Part shown: positions 22,475-30,527 of the stretch, one piece after another
How the letters are laid out: every line of letters starts with the position of its first letter
Position numbering within the stretch: position 1 is the stretch's first letter
Source of the DNA: JAKQIM01 sp029557965
GTDB taxonomy: Bacteria > Chloroflexota > Anaerolineae > Anaerolineales > UBA4823
DNA: 33,936 bases
Reading direction: 5' to 3'
Assembly (NCBI GenBank): GCA_035341015.1
Contig: DAOQUL010000040.1
Location: 1-33,936, forward strand
Translations under genes and position numbers: made by a program
Notes under the pieces: model-generated
The model's database searches: none
Told to the model about the DNA's origin: nothing
The model's input: the letters and a program-made list of their open reading frames with translations, nothing else

Positions 22475-23735
22475 GATCAACCTCCTGGGATTGGATTTCG
22501 AAGTGGATACGCAATGCCTGGCTCTCGAACCGGGCTGAGCCGGTTTTCAGGCCGCGCAAGGCGCGCGGCAAGATCAAGTTGCGCCGCCAGTTGCCCACCT
22601 GTACGGTCAGCTCATCACCGTTACGCAGCAGGGAGACATCTTGCCGAGCAGCAAATGGCAGTGTGATCGTCAGAATGTAGTTTCCATCAACATGATCTAT
22701 CGTATAGGCTTGACCTTCGTAGTAGAGCATAGTGGGATCGCTATCTCCGAAGAGCGCCTGGGCCATCTGGCGCAGCGATGCCAAGCCGACAATTTCCTGC
22801 TCGAAATACGGCGCTTTTAATATGGGCAGCGGGGCAAAACCTTCCTCGATCATTTTCAGATAGCGACCCTGGGCCTCGCGCCAGGCGGCAAAGTAGCCGT
22901 CGGTCTTGTCGGGAAACACCCGATTGCAGATGACGAGGTCGGTGAGATAGCCGTATAAATTCAAGTACGTGTATGTGCGCTGCGCCTCTTTGATCACCAT
23001 CTTCTCTGGATTCATCACCAAGCGCATAGATGCCAGGCCCGGCGTGGTGAGCAACTGGTACAGGCGGCCCAACTGTTCGAAGAGAGCTTCGGCGGCATCG
23101 AAAGTTTCCCGATCTGGGATGGGCATGTTGTTGAGAAAGGGACGCGCCAGCGGCCCCAGCATCATCGTTGCCCGTTTGCCAATGGGGAATAAACGGTCAA
23201 ACCACCAGCGCCCGGTTTCGGGCAGGCTGAGCAAGCGCAGTGTCTCTGCCGTGGGGGCGCAGTCCACCACGATGACATCAAAATTGTTTTCCCGGTAGTG
23301 CTGGTCTATCCACAATAACCCCGCGCCCTCTTCCATTCCGGGGATGGCTGCAATTTCCTCAGCCAACAAATCGCCAACACCCTGCCAGTAGAAAACCGCC
23401 GCCAGGTATTGCTGCAGCCTTGCCCAGTGCTTCTCCAGCGAGTAGTAGATATCCACCTCCTGCCCCCATAAGTTGGGCAGGACCTCGACCGGTTCGGGGC
23501 CGAGCGCCGTATCCAGCGAATCCGCCAGGCTGTGGGCCGCATCGGTGCTGAGAACCAATGTGCGGTAGCCCAGCTCGGCGCAGCGTAAAGCCGTGGCGGC
23601 TGCGGCGCTGGTCTTGCCCACGCCGCCTTTGCCGGTATACAGAAGGATTCGCCGCGTATCGCTTTTGTCCATAGTTGAATTGCTGTTTACCGGGACCCGG
23701 CTTTCTGGCTTTCTATCATTGGCCTTATCTTTCAT
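22467..23735 (-). CDS. arsA: ArsA/GET3-family ATPase with C-terminal HSP20-like domain
   Basis: The 422-residue protein has a deviant Walker A GKGGVGKT (35-42), then STDAAHSLADSL (A-loop/switch I region) and VIVVDCAPTAETLRLL (switch II). One ATPase domain is present, as in GET3 and half of classic ArsA. The last 90 residues are beta-rich (YTIDHVDGNYILTITLPF, DELTVQVGNWRRNLILP) and fit the HSP20-like tail seen in many bacterial ArsA-type proteins. No arsenic genes (arsB, arsC, arsR) are nearby, so arsenite export is doubtful; a chaperone or membrane-targeting role is possible. The first ATG is at 23735. A motif shared with the upstream regulator gene ends 3 nt before it. Confidence 0.85.
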   Translation of the reverse strand: MKDKANDRKPESRVPVNSNSTMDKSDTRRILLYTGKGGVGKTSAAAATALRCAELGYRTLVLSTDAAHSLADSLDTALGPEPVEVLPNLWGQEVDIYYSLEKHWARLQQYLAAVFYWQGVGDLLAEEIAAIPGMEEGAGLLWIDQHYRENNFDVIVVDCAPTAETLRLLSLPETGRWWFDRLFPIGKRATMMLGPLARPFLNNMPIPDRETFDAAEALFEQLGRLYQLLTTPGLASMRLVMNPEKMVIKEAQRTYTYLNLYGYLTDLVICNRVFPDKTDGYFAAWREAQGRYLKMIEEGFAPLPILKAPYFEQEIVGLASLRQMAQALFGDSDPTMLYYEGQAYTIDHVDGNYILTITLPFAARQDVSLLRNGDELTVQVGNWRRNLILPRALRGLKTGSARFESQALRIHFEIQSQEVDHE

Positions 23736-23738
23736 GGT

Positions 23739-23756
23739 TTCCGAATAAACCTAAAA
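23739..23756 (-). promoter_or_regulatory. 18-bp motif before arsA, copy of the motif before the HTH gene
   Basis: The plus-strand sequence TTCCGAATAAACCTAAAA differs at two of 18 positions from the motif before the HTH regulator gene (24494-24511). It ends 3 nt upstream of the arsA ATG. A hairpin-like AAATCG/CGATTT with U-runs precedes it. It may be an operator for the adjacent regulator, or a shared leader element. Confidence 0.55.
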
Positions 23757-23787
23757 AATCGCGCAAAAAAACACGATTTGTTGAGAG

Positions 23788-24492
23788 CTATAGACGCGCA
23801 ACTTCACGCATCAGATCGGCTAAACGGTTGAGTTTATCCGTGTTCAGAGTGGAAATAGCCGTCAGAATTTGACCTGCCCTGCTTAACAACAAGCTGCCCA
23901 AACGGTAATAAAGCCGCTTTGAAATGGCCTGGCTGAATCCAACCCCGATCAACGCACTCAAGCTGGCCGCAACGGACAGCTCCTGGTTTGAGAAAGCCTT
24001 AAGCACGTTGGCAATTTCCTCCCGATCATTCATTAAGTTCAAATTGAGCAAAATGGCTGTAGTAATGTTGGCCAGGTTTGGTAAGGATATCCCTTCATCG
24101 GGGATGTGTTCGAGCAGCTCATCCAGCAAGCGTTCCAGTTTTTGATCCTGGTAATTTTGAATTTGTTCCAGGATGCGATCCTTTACCTGCTGCCACTCTT
24201 CTCGAGAGCGGATATCGCTCCCCGCGAGTGTTCGTAACTTTCTGATGGCAGCCAATGATGGACGAAACGCCACAGTTGGGCGCCCTGGTCCTGCCGGTTG
24301 TTCAGAGCGCTGGTGTTCAGCCTCGACCATTCCATGCGCCTCAAGGAGACGCAGCATTTCATACGCGCTGACCGGGCTGACCTTCAGACGCATTGCCAGG
24401 GTAGCGTAGTGAATCGGCTCTCCACCTTCATGATAGAGATCCAGGAGTTTGCTCAATACCTCTTGTTGGCGGCGGGTTAGTTTTACAGACAT
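23788..24492 (-). CDS. helix-turn-helix regulator upstream of arsA (paralogue of the one at 30528)
   Basis: I place the start at ATG 24492 (MSVKLTRRQQEVLSKLL), giving 234 residues, which aligns with the start of the paralogue at 30528-31223. The N-terminal winged helix (about 1-60) reads EPIHYATLAMRLKVSPVSAYEMLRLLEAHGMVE, followed by GPGRPTVAFRP, a wing-like loop. The remaining 150 residues are helical and unrecognised. The protein probably binds DNA at the 18-bp motif in front of itself and arsA. It is divergent from the proline dehydrogenase gene, with about 58 bp between starts, so it may also affect that gene. Confidence 0.7.
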   Translation of the reverse strand: MSVKLTRRQQEVLSKLLDLYHEGGEPIHYATLAMRLKVSPVSAYEMLRLLEAHGMVEAEHQRSEQPAGPGRPTVAFRPSLAAIRKLRTLAGSDIRSREEWQQVKDRILEQIQNYQDQKLERLLDELLEHIPDEGISLPNLANITTAILLNLNLMNDREEIANVLKAFSNQELSVAASLSALIGVGFSQAISKRLYYRLGSLLLSRAGQILTAISTLNTDKLNRLADLMREVARL

Positions 24493-24493
24493 C

Positions 24494-24523
24494 TTCCGAA
24501 TATTCCTAAAATATTGTATCATA
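24494..24523 (-). promoter_or_regulatory. promoter and candidate operator of the HTH regulator gene
   Basis: On the minus strand TATGAT (24518-24523) is followed by TTTTAGGAATATTCGGAA (24494-24511), ending 1 nt before ATG 24492. The 18-bp motif recurs before arsA. Its position between the -10 element and the start codon suits autorepression, or it may include the ribosome-binding site. Confidence 0.5.
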
Positions 24524-24550
24524 TAAGAATGAATAGGAGAATAAAACACA

Positions 24551-25510
24551 ATGATGCGTAGCTTTTTCATTTACCTTTCCAAAGCTGACTGGGCGCGAAA
24601 GATCATCACAAGATGGCGATTCGCATGGAATCTGGCTTCACGTTTCGTTGCAGGAGAGAAACTGGCAGATGCCATTCAAGTGATTCGTGCGTTGAATGCC
24701 AAAGGCATCAACGCCACACTGGATCACCTGGGCGAACACACGGACTCCCTGGAGGCCTCTCAGGCTGCTGTCAGGGATATCATCGAAGCGCTGGATGCCA
24801 TTCAAACATCTGGGGTTCGCTCGAACGTTTCCATCAAGCTGACCCAGATTGGCCTGAAGATTGATCCGAAAGCATGCGCCGAAAATCTGCGCGCGATCCT
24901 GACGCACGCCAGAGAACTGGGTAACTTTATTCGCATTGATATGGAAGAGGCGGCAATGACCCAGGTCACCCTGGATCTGCTGATGAAGATGCGCCAGGAA
25001 GGTTTTGCAAATGTTGGGGTTGTCATTCAATCCTACCTCTACCGCAGCGAGGATGATGTTCAAAAACTGGTTTCTCGAGGGATCACCGTGCGATTGTGTA
25101 AAGGGGCGTATAAAGAGCCGGCAGAGGTTGCTTACCCGAAAAAACAGGATGTCGATGCCGCCTATGATCGTGTCACTGAATCGCTCATGAAAGGTTCTAT
25201 GGCGCTGGGCGCTCCGGCTATCAGCGCAGATGGACGCATCCCGCCCATACCCTGCATGGCAACACACGATCCGCAGCGTATTCAGAATGCCAAAGAGACA
25301 GCCACGAGATTGGGCTTGCCAAAAGATGCCTTTGAGTTCCAGATGCTGTACGGCATCCGGCGCGACCTGCAAGAGCAGCTCATCACCGACGGTTACAACG
25401 TGCGCGTCTACGTGCCCTATGGCACGGAATGGTATCCTTACAATATGCGCCGGCTGGCTGAGCGGCCGGCGAACGTTTGGTTTATCTTCTCGAATTTCTT
25501 CCGGCGATAA
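24551..25510 (+). CDS. proline dehydrogenase (monofunctional)
   Basis: The 319-residue protein matches the FAD-dependent proline dehydrogenase barrel. Motifs seen are TLDHLGEHT, VSIKLTQIG, IRIDMEEAAMT, VQSYLYRSEDD-like VIQSYLYRSEDD, RLCKGAYKEP, FEFQMLYGIRRDLQ and YVPYGTEWYPYNMRRLAERPAN. The last two blocks hold FAD and proline contacts. It oxidises proline to pyrroline-5-carboxylate, the first step of proline breakdown, and normally passes electrons to the quinone pool. The length is normal for a stand-alone enzyme; no pyrroline-5-carboxylate dehydrogenase gene is in the window. Two ATGs lie in tandem at 24551 and 24554 with GGAG somewhat far upstream. A MarR gene starts 21 nt downstream, so the two may be co-transcribed. 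Confidence 0.9.
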   Translation: MMRSFFIYLSKADWARKIITRWRFAWNLASRFVAGEKLADAIQVIRALNAKGINATLDHLGEHTDSLEASQAAVRDIIEALDAIQTSGVRSNVSIKLTQIGLKIDPKACAENLRAILTHARELGNFIRIDMEEAAMTQVTLDLLMKMRQEGFANVGVVIQSYLYRSEDDVQKLVSRGITVRLCKGAYKEPAEVAYPKKQDVDAAYDRVTESLMKGSMALGAPAISADGRIPPIPCMATHDPQRIQNAKETATRLGLPKDAFEFQMLYGIRRDLQEQLITDGYNVRVYVPYGTEWYPYNMRRLAERPANVWFIFSNFFRR

Positions 25511-25531
25511 ACTTAACTGGCAAAGAGAAGC

Positions 25532-25975
25532 ATGATGACAAAAGCCGCCGCCGTATCAAATGCGCTTCAAAAATTGATAGAAAGTATGATGCGTAAAAGC
25601 ATGGGAGGCATGCTGGCTTTCGCACGCGACCGGAATATGTCCTTTACTCAACTCGCTGCTCTCGTCCATTTACACTACAAGGGAGCAAGCTCTGTTTCCG
25701 ACATAGCGAAAAGACTGGGAATAACCAATGCCGCGGCCAGCCAACTCCTCAGAAAACTGGAAGACGACGATCTATTACAAAGGTGTGAAGGAGCAGACGA
25801 CAGACGTGTTCGCCAGGTAAAGTTGGGAAATAAGGGGCGAGAATTAGTAGAGGCCCTGATAGAATCACGTTTTCGCTGGTTGGATGATTTTTCTCGATTG
25901 ATTGACGATGACAAAGCGGATCAAATCCTTTGTTCCATTCAAGCGTTGACGGAAACAATGCGCCAGGCCGAGTGA
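25532..25975 (+). CDS. MarR-family transcriptional regulator
   Basis: The 147-residue protein has a MarR winged helix. MSFTQLAALVHLHYKGASSVSDIAKRLGITNAAASQLLRKLEDDDLLQR contains the recognition helix, followed by the wing motif EGADDRRVRQVKLG with the family D-D-R-R. A C-terminal helix RFRWLDDFSRLIDDDKADQILCSIQALTETM completes the dimer interface. AGAGAAG stands before ATG 25532. It follows proline dehydrogenase by 21 nt and is convergent with the efflux operon that ends at 26086. Which genes it controls is not evident. Confidence 0.85.
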   Translation: MMTKAAAVSNALQKLIESMMRKSMGGMLAFARDRNMSFTQLAALVHLHYKGASSVSDIAKRLGITNAAASQLLRKLEDDDLLQRCEGADDRRVRQVKLGNKGRELVEALIESRFRWLDDFSRLIDDDKADQILCSIQALTETMRQAE

Positions 25976-26026
25976 GAGGATACGACCGGCAATGCCAATG
26001 TGGTTGTCAATTCACCATGAATGAAT

Positions 26027-26066
26027 CACAACCCGCCAGAACATTCATTAGTTCTGGCGGGTTGTG
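26027..26066. terminator. 16-bp perfect hairpin between convergent genes
   Basis: CACAACCCGCCAGAAC (26027-26042) and its exact complement (26051-26066) enclose an 8-nt loop. It lies between the marR gene (ends 25975) and the leftward efflux operon (ends 26086), the usual place for a bidirectional terminator. Neither side has a strong U-tract, so it may work as a stabilising hairpin or with Rho. Confidence 0.6.
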
Positions 26067-26085
26067 TATGGTAGAGAAAACGAGC

Positions 26086-27387
26086 TTATGGGATCTTAAA
26101 GGTCACATCTGCCGGCATCCCGGGCTTGAGTTTCAAATCAGGATTCGGCACGCTCAATTTGATGGCATACACAGTGGCGCGACGACCTTCCACGGTCTGG
26201 ACATTGCGCGGCGTGAATTCTGCTTGATCGGAAATATAGGTCACTGCGCCGGTGAAGGTCTCGCCAGGGAAAGAGTCCACCGTTATGGATACCTGGTCGT
26301 CCAGGCTTACTCTGCCGTATTCGGTTTCAGGAATATAAACGACGAGCTCAACCTCATCGAGACGCCCGATGGTGATGACAACGCCGCCCGGGGCAAGCGT
26401 CTCTCCAACTTCAAGGTTGAGCGTCAGCACCACACCATCCGTCGGCGCATTGATGGTCGTTTTTGCCAATTGAACGTCGATGGCCGCCAGGGCAGCCTGC
26501 GCCTGCGCCAGCGCCGCCTCTGCCTGTTGAACGCCTGCTGCTGCCGCATCCACTTGCAGGGAATCGCTGCCGGTGAGCAGGGAGTTGTAGTAATCGAGCG
26601 CCTGGTCGTAGCGCTCCTGAGCGACTTCAACCCGAGCACGGGCTTCAAGAATATCCTCGGCCGCTTTGGTGGTCAGCAAGCGGTTGTAATCGGTTTGGGC
26701 GGCGTTTAGCTCAATTTCGGCTGCATCATAGAGCTCTTGAGCGTAATTTTCTAGATTGGCGTTGTCCTGAGCATTTATCGTCTGCGTCAGCACCTGGGAT
26801 GCAATAAGAAATGCCACTTGCGCATCTGCAACCCGTTTTTCCGCATTCAGAAACTCCTGAGATGCCACATTCCCTATTACTTTATCGAGGTTGGTTTTCT
26901 GTTCATCCAGGTCCGCCTTGGCGGCTTCGACTTCGACGCTGGCTGAGGCAATCGTTTCTTCTTTGTCAAAATACCAGACCGGAAGATCGAATTCGTCCGG
27001 CTGCGATGTACCCCAACTGCTCATACGGCTCTGTTGATCTTGTAAATGAGCGGCGTTCAGGGTCATTGTGTCTTGAACTTGGGCGGTGGTCAGCGCTGCC
27101 TGCGCCAGTTGAACTGCCGCTTCCGCCTGCCGCCGCTGTGCTGCCAGCAGGCTGTCGTCGAGGCGGAACAGTTCTTCTCCTGCCGTTACCTGCTGCCCTT
27201 CCTCGACGCTGATGGAAACCACTTCTCCGCCCAGTTGCGGCGCGATATTGACCGTACGCGCTGCGATGGTGCCCGAGGCGGCAAGCTCTGCGCCATTTTC
27301 GACCAAGGCAATATTTTCACAGGCGCTTAGCGCGAGAGCCAATGCCATAACGAGCAAAGTAATTTTCCAAAGGTGATTCTTTTTCAT
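26086..27387 (-). CDS. membrane-fusion (HlyD/YbhG-like) lipoprotein adaptor of the efflux system
   Basis: I choose ATG 27387 (MKKNHLWKITL) with AAGGAG 6 nt upstream; the frame also opens at 27402. The 433-residue protein has a lipoprotein signal (LALALSAC), so it is probably anchored by lipid. It then shows a lipoyl half-motif (GTIAARTVNIAPQLGGEVVSISVEEGQQV), a long alpha-helical coiled coil (about 75-305), the second lipoyl half (TTINAPTDGVVLTLNLEVGETLAPGG) and a beta-barrel tail with KPGMPADVTFKIP. Such adaptors link an inner-membrane exporter to the outside. Here it is the last gene of an ABC exporter operon. A lipoprotein adaptor suits either a monoderm cell or a diderm without a visible outer channel gene. 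Confidence 0.85.
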   Translation of the reverse strand: MKKNHLWKITLLVMALALALSACENIALVENGAELAASGTIAARTVNIAPQLGGEVVSISVEEGQQVTAGEELFRLDDSLLAAQRRQAEAAVQLAQAALTTAQVQDTMTLNAAHLQDQQSRMSSWGTSQPDEFDLPVWYFDKEETIASASVEVEAAKADLDEQKTNLDKVIGNVASQEFLNAEKRVADAQVAFLIASQVLTQTINAQDNANLENYAQELYDAAEIELNAAQTDYNRLLTTKAAEDILEARARVEVAQERYDQALDYYNSLLTGSDSLQVDAAAAGVQQAEAALAQAQAALAAIDVQLAKTTINAPTDGVVLTLNLEVGETLAPGGVVITIGRLDEVELVVYIPETEYGRVSLDDQVSITVDSFPGETFTGAVTYISDQAEFTPRNVQTVEGRRATVYAIKLSVPNPDLKLKPGMPADVTFKIP

Positions 27388-27444
27388 TCTTAGCTCCTTC
27401 ATAAAAGTAGAAAGTGTTTTAGGGGTAGTAAGGGGTAGAGAAGC

Positions 27445-28581
27445 CTACAGGCGCTTTCTGAACATGAACACGCTGGCAAAGAAAACCACGATGCTGAAAA
27501 CTGCCATCGGCCACACCCAAGGCCAGAGGGTCATGAAGCCTGCTCCTTTGAGGATAATGCCGCGCACGATTTCCAGGAAATACGTGACAGGCAAAAAATA
27601 GCCCGCATAATAGGCCGGCCAGGGCATGTTTTCCCGCGGAAATAACAAACCCGCCAGGATGAAGGACGGCATCATAATAAAGGATGCCATGTACATGGCT
27701 TGCATTTGGGTGCGAGAAATGTTTGAAATCAGAACGCCCAGCCCAAGAGAGCCAAGCAAAAAGACCAGGCTAAGCACGGCCAGCAGAGGGATGCTGCCGA
27801 CAACTTCTACGCCAAACCATATCGCGCCTACAGCTACCGTCATGGCGACATTGACAAACGCCACCAAAACGAAAGGCAAGATTTTGCCCAGCATCAACTC
27901 CCAAGAGCGGACCGGCGTCACAATCAATTGTTCCAATGTGCCCTGTTCGCGTTCGCGCACGATAGCAAACGCGGTTAGCAGCAGAGTTTGGATCTGCAAA
28001 ATCACCGCTACCAAACCGGGAATTAAGAAATTCATCTTTTTCATGTTGGGATTATAGAGGTAGCGCACGTGGACATCTACCGGCAGGTTGATCGTCATCC
28101 CCGTACCGCTGCGTTCCAAACGCCGGACAAGGATCTCTTGCGACGTGGCCTGGCTGATGGTTTCGGCTGCCAATTGGGCGGTCTGTGCTACGGTGGGGTT
28201 CGAGCCGTCGATATAAAATTGAATGGTGCCTGTTCCACCGGTTGTGATTTCGCGCCCGAAGTTTTCGGGGATAAACAAACCGGCTTTGACAGTTCCAGCG
28301 TCCAACAAATCTAAAATTTGATCCTCGCTCTGCGCGGTATATGTAAGCAAGTAAAAGCCGCTTACGGTGAATTTATCAACAATTAAACGACTGGCATCTG
28401 TCTTGGAAAGATCGACTACAGCCAGAGGAATATCTTCGATATCATTGGCTACCGCATATCCCAGCAATGCCAACATCATAACAGGCATGACGATTACCAA
28501 CCCGAGCGTGCGTGGATCCCGGATGATATGCAGCCACTCTTTGCGAACAATTGTCGCCATACGGCGCAATCCTTGTCTCAT
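27445..28581 (-). CDS. ABC-2 type exporter permease (YbhR/YbhS-like)
   Basis: The 378-residue protein has the ABC-2 exporter layout. RKEWLHIIRDPRTLGLVIVMPVMML forms the first helix with the R-D-P-R coupling segment. A large extracytoplasmic domain (about 55-180) follows, and about five helices begin at NFLIPGLVAVILQIQTLLLTAFAIVREREQGTLEQL, the family E-R-E-x-G-T-L signature. The end is FLEIVRGIILKGAG and a last helix. It would form the channel as a dimer, since only one permease gene is present where E. coli ybhS/ybhR has two. The gene lies between the ATPase genes and the adaptor. Probable substrates are drugs or lipids, but this is unproved. Confidence 0.9.
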   Translation of the reverse strand: MRQGLRRMATIVRKEWLHIIRDPRTLGLVIVMPVMMLALLGYAVANDIEDIPLAVVDLSKTDASRLIVDKFTVSGFYLLTYTAQSEDQILDLLDAGTVKAGLFIPENFGREITTGGTGTIQFYIDGSNPTVAQTAQLAAETISQATSQEILVRRLERSGTGMTINLPVDVHVRYLYNPNMKKMNFLIPGLVAVILQIQTLLLTAFAIVREREQGTLEQLIVTPVRSWELMLGKILPFVLVAFVNVAMTVAVGAIWFGVEVVGSIPLLAVLSLVFLLGSLGLGVLISNISRTQMQAMYMASFIMMPSFILAGLLFPRENMPWPAYYAGYFLPVTYFLEIVRGIILKGAGFMTLWPWVWPMAVFSIVVFFASVFMFRKRL

Positions 28582-28592
28582 GATGAACCTCC

Positions 28593-29546
28593 TTATTCAA
28601 TATTTACCCGAACCTGGCGACGGTTTTCTGTCTCGATCAGAGAAACAAACACATCCTCCAGTGACGGCAGGACGCGCTCAATACGTTCCACGGCGATGTT
28701 ATTGGAATTCAGTGCTTTTTCTAACGCGGTTTTTTGTTTTTCGGATTCGACCCGCGCGTGAAGCAGCACACCATGCACCGCCACATCTTGCACAATAGGC
28801 AAATTTTTCAAAACAGCTTCTGCACGGCCCGGTTCCTTACAATCCAATTCAAAGAGCGTTCCCTGCATGCTCTCTCTCAGCGAGTCCGGATCACTTAACG
28901 CGATCAGGCGAGAACGGTACATCATCCCAATCTCGTTACAAAATTCAGCTTCATCCATGTAGTGCGTTGTAGCTAACACACTCACACCCTGCCCGGCCAG
29001 GCGGTAGATCATTTCCCAAAATTCACGGCGCGAAACAGGATCTACCCCAGCTGTCGGTTCATCCAGAAACAGCATGGGCGGTTCGTGAACGATGGCGCAA
29101 GCCAACGCCAAGCGCTGTCGCCATGCGCCTGAAAGGTCGCTGGCAAGCTGTTTTTCATGCCCGTGTAATCCCGCCATGCCGATCAATTCGGCCAGACGCC
29201 CGCCGAGTTTTTTTCGCGGCACATCGTACAGGTTGGCATAAAAATCCAGGTTTTCAAGCACCGTTAAATCGTTATACAAGGCAAACTTTTGCGACATATA
29301 GCCGATGTTTTTTTTGACGTTCTCCGCATGCCGGGCTACATCATATCCCATGACTCGCGCTTCGCCAGCAGTAGGCACCAGGATGCCACACAACATTCGA
29401 ATAGTAGTCGTTTTTCCGGCGCCATTGGGGCCGAGCAGCCCAAAGATTTCTCCCTGTGGGATTTGAAAACTCACCTGCTCGACGGCAGTGAAATCACCAA
29501 ATTTTTTGGTCAGTTGAGCAACTTCGATCGCCATTTCCTTGCTCAT
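28593..29546 (-). CDS. ABC exporter ATPase with altered signature (YbhF C-half-like)
   Basis: The 317-residue subunit has Walker A GPNGAGKT (39-46), Walker B LFLDEP (159-164) and the H-loop His195 in ATTHYMDEAE. Its signature reads LSGAW (138-142) and not LSGGQ. The C-terminal 80 residues are an extension typical of drug-exporter ATPases. The pattern (H-loop kept, signature degenerate) resembles the second half of E. coli YbhF as I remember it. The ATG at 29546 overlaps the upstream ATPase gene by 4 nt. The permease gene follows 11 nt downstream. The adjacent ATPase supplies the complementary motifs for one complete nucleotide site. Confidence 0.85.
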   Translation of the reverse strand: MSKEMAIEVAQLTKKFGDFTAVEQVSFQIPQGEIFGLLGPNGAGKTTTIRMLCGILVPTAGEARVMGYDVARHAENVKKNIGYMSQKFALYNDLTVLENLDFYANLYDVPRKKLGGRLAELIGMAGLHGHEKQLASDLSGAWRQRLALACAIVHEPPMLFLDEPTAGVDPVSRREFWEMIYRLAGQGVSVLATTHYMDEAEFCNEIGMMYRSRLIALSDPDSLRESMQGTLFELDCKEPGRAEAVLKNLPIVQDVAVHGVLLHARVESEKQKTALEKALNSNNIAVERIERVLPSLEDVFVSLIETENRRQVRVNIE

Positions 29547-30487
29547 GCCGGCGCCTCCTGTTTTTCCACCAGGTGGATGAAAACGTCTTCCATCTCTACT
29601 CGAGCTTCCCTGAGAATGCTGATCTCTGCGCCTTCTTTCGCCAGCGCAGTTTTAATCTGCGGCATGGTCTTTCCAGGATTGACGGCCGAAATACGCAAAC
29701 GATCGCCTACGGCGCGCCATCTCACCACACCTTCGGTCTCGTCCGCCATCTTTCGCAAAGCGCGGCGCGGACGGGCCTTAACCTCAATAATGCCGAAAGG
29801 CATCTGCATTTCCAACGCAGTCGGCGCGCCGGTGATCAGGATACTGCCTTTGTAAATCATACTGATTGTGTTGCAGCGCTCCGCCTCATCCATGTACGGC
29901 GTACTGACCAGCACTGTTACCCCCTGCTGTATAACCTTGGATAAAAGCTGCCACAGCTCGCGCCTGGAGACCGGGTCTACTCCGGTTGTCGGTTCATCCA
30001 GGAGCAAGATTTGCGGATTATGAATCAATGAGCAGGCCAAAGCCAGTTTTTTGCGCATTCCGCCGGAAAGGTTTTCGCTGCGGCGAGAGGTAAACTCGGT
30101 CAGGCGGGCGAATTCCAGCAGTTCGTCAATGCGGGTTTTCTGTTGCTTGGGTGGCACGCCGTTGATATCGGCAAAGAAACGCAAGTTTTCCAATACGCTC
30201 AGGTCTGGGTACAAGCTGAAAGCCTGCGGCATGTACCCTAACCGGGTGCGGATAGCTTCGGGTTGTTTGTGGACATCATATCCAGCCACCTGCGCGGAAC
30301 CGGATGTTGGCTCCATCGCAGTGGCAAGAATACGCAGCAGCGTGGTCTTTCCTGCGCCATCTGGGCCGACAATGCCGTATAACTGACCTGCATCAACGCT
30401 CAAATCAATGCCAGCTAGAGCGGGCTCTGCCTGTTTATTCTTCACATAGCGTTTGATCAGTTGTTGCGCCCTAATGATTTCTTCCAT
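29543..30487 (-). CDS. ABC exporter ATPase lacking the H-loop histidine (YbhF N-half-like)
   Basis: The 314-residue subunit has Walker A GPDGAGKT (41-48), an intact signature LSGGM (140-144) and Walker B LLLDEP (161-166). The switch region reads VSTPYMDEAE, with Pro197 where the H-loop histidine is expected. It is a close relative of its neighbour (shared GVDPVSRRE). The pattern matches the first half of YbhF as I recall it, so the two genes look like a split YbhF. ATPase sites in the heterodimer would be one consensus and one degenerate. The gene is 40 nt downstream of the regulator gene and overlaps the other ATPase gene by 4 nt. Confidence 0.85.
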   Translation of the reverse strand: MEEIIRAQQLIKRYVKNKQAEPALAGIDLSVDAGQLYGIVGPDGAGKTTLLRILATAMEPTSGSAQVAGYDVHKQPEAIRTRLGYMPQAFSLYPDLSVLENLRFFADINGVPPKQQKTRIDELLEFARLTEFTSRRSENLSGGMRKKLALACSLIHNPQILLLDEPTTGVDPVSRRELWQLLSKVIQQGVTVLVSTPYMDEAERCNTISMIYKGSILITGAPTALEMQMPFGIIEVKARPRRALRKMADETEGVVRWRAVGDRLRISAVNPGKTMPQIKTALAKEGAEISILREARVEMEDVFIHLVEKQEAPA

Positions 30488-30527
30488 TGCTTTTCCTTGT
30501 CATCTGTCGTTTTACATTTCAACACGG

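Noticed and set aside
24638..25372. Minus-strand 244-codon ORF
   Set aside because: Antisense shadow of the proline dehydrogenase gene, whose motifs are unmistakable.
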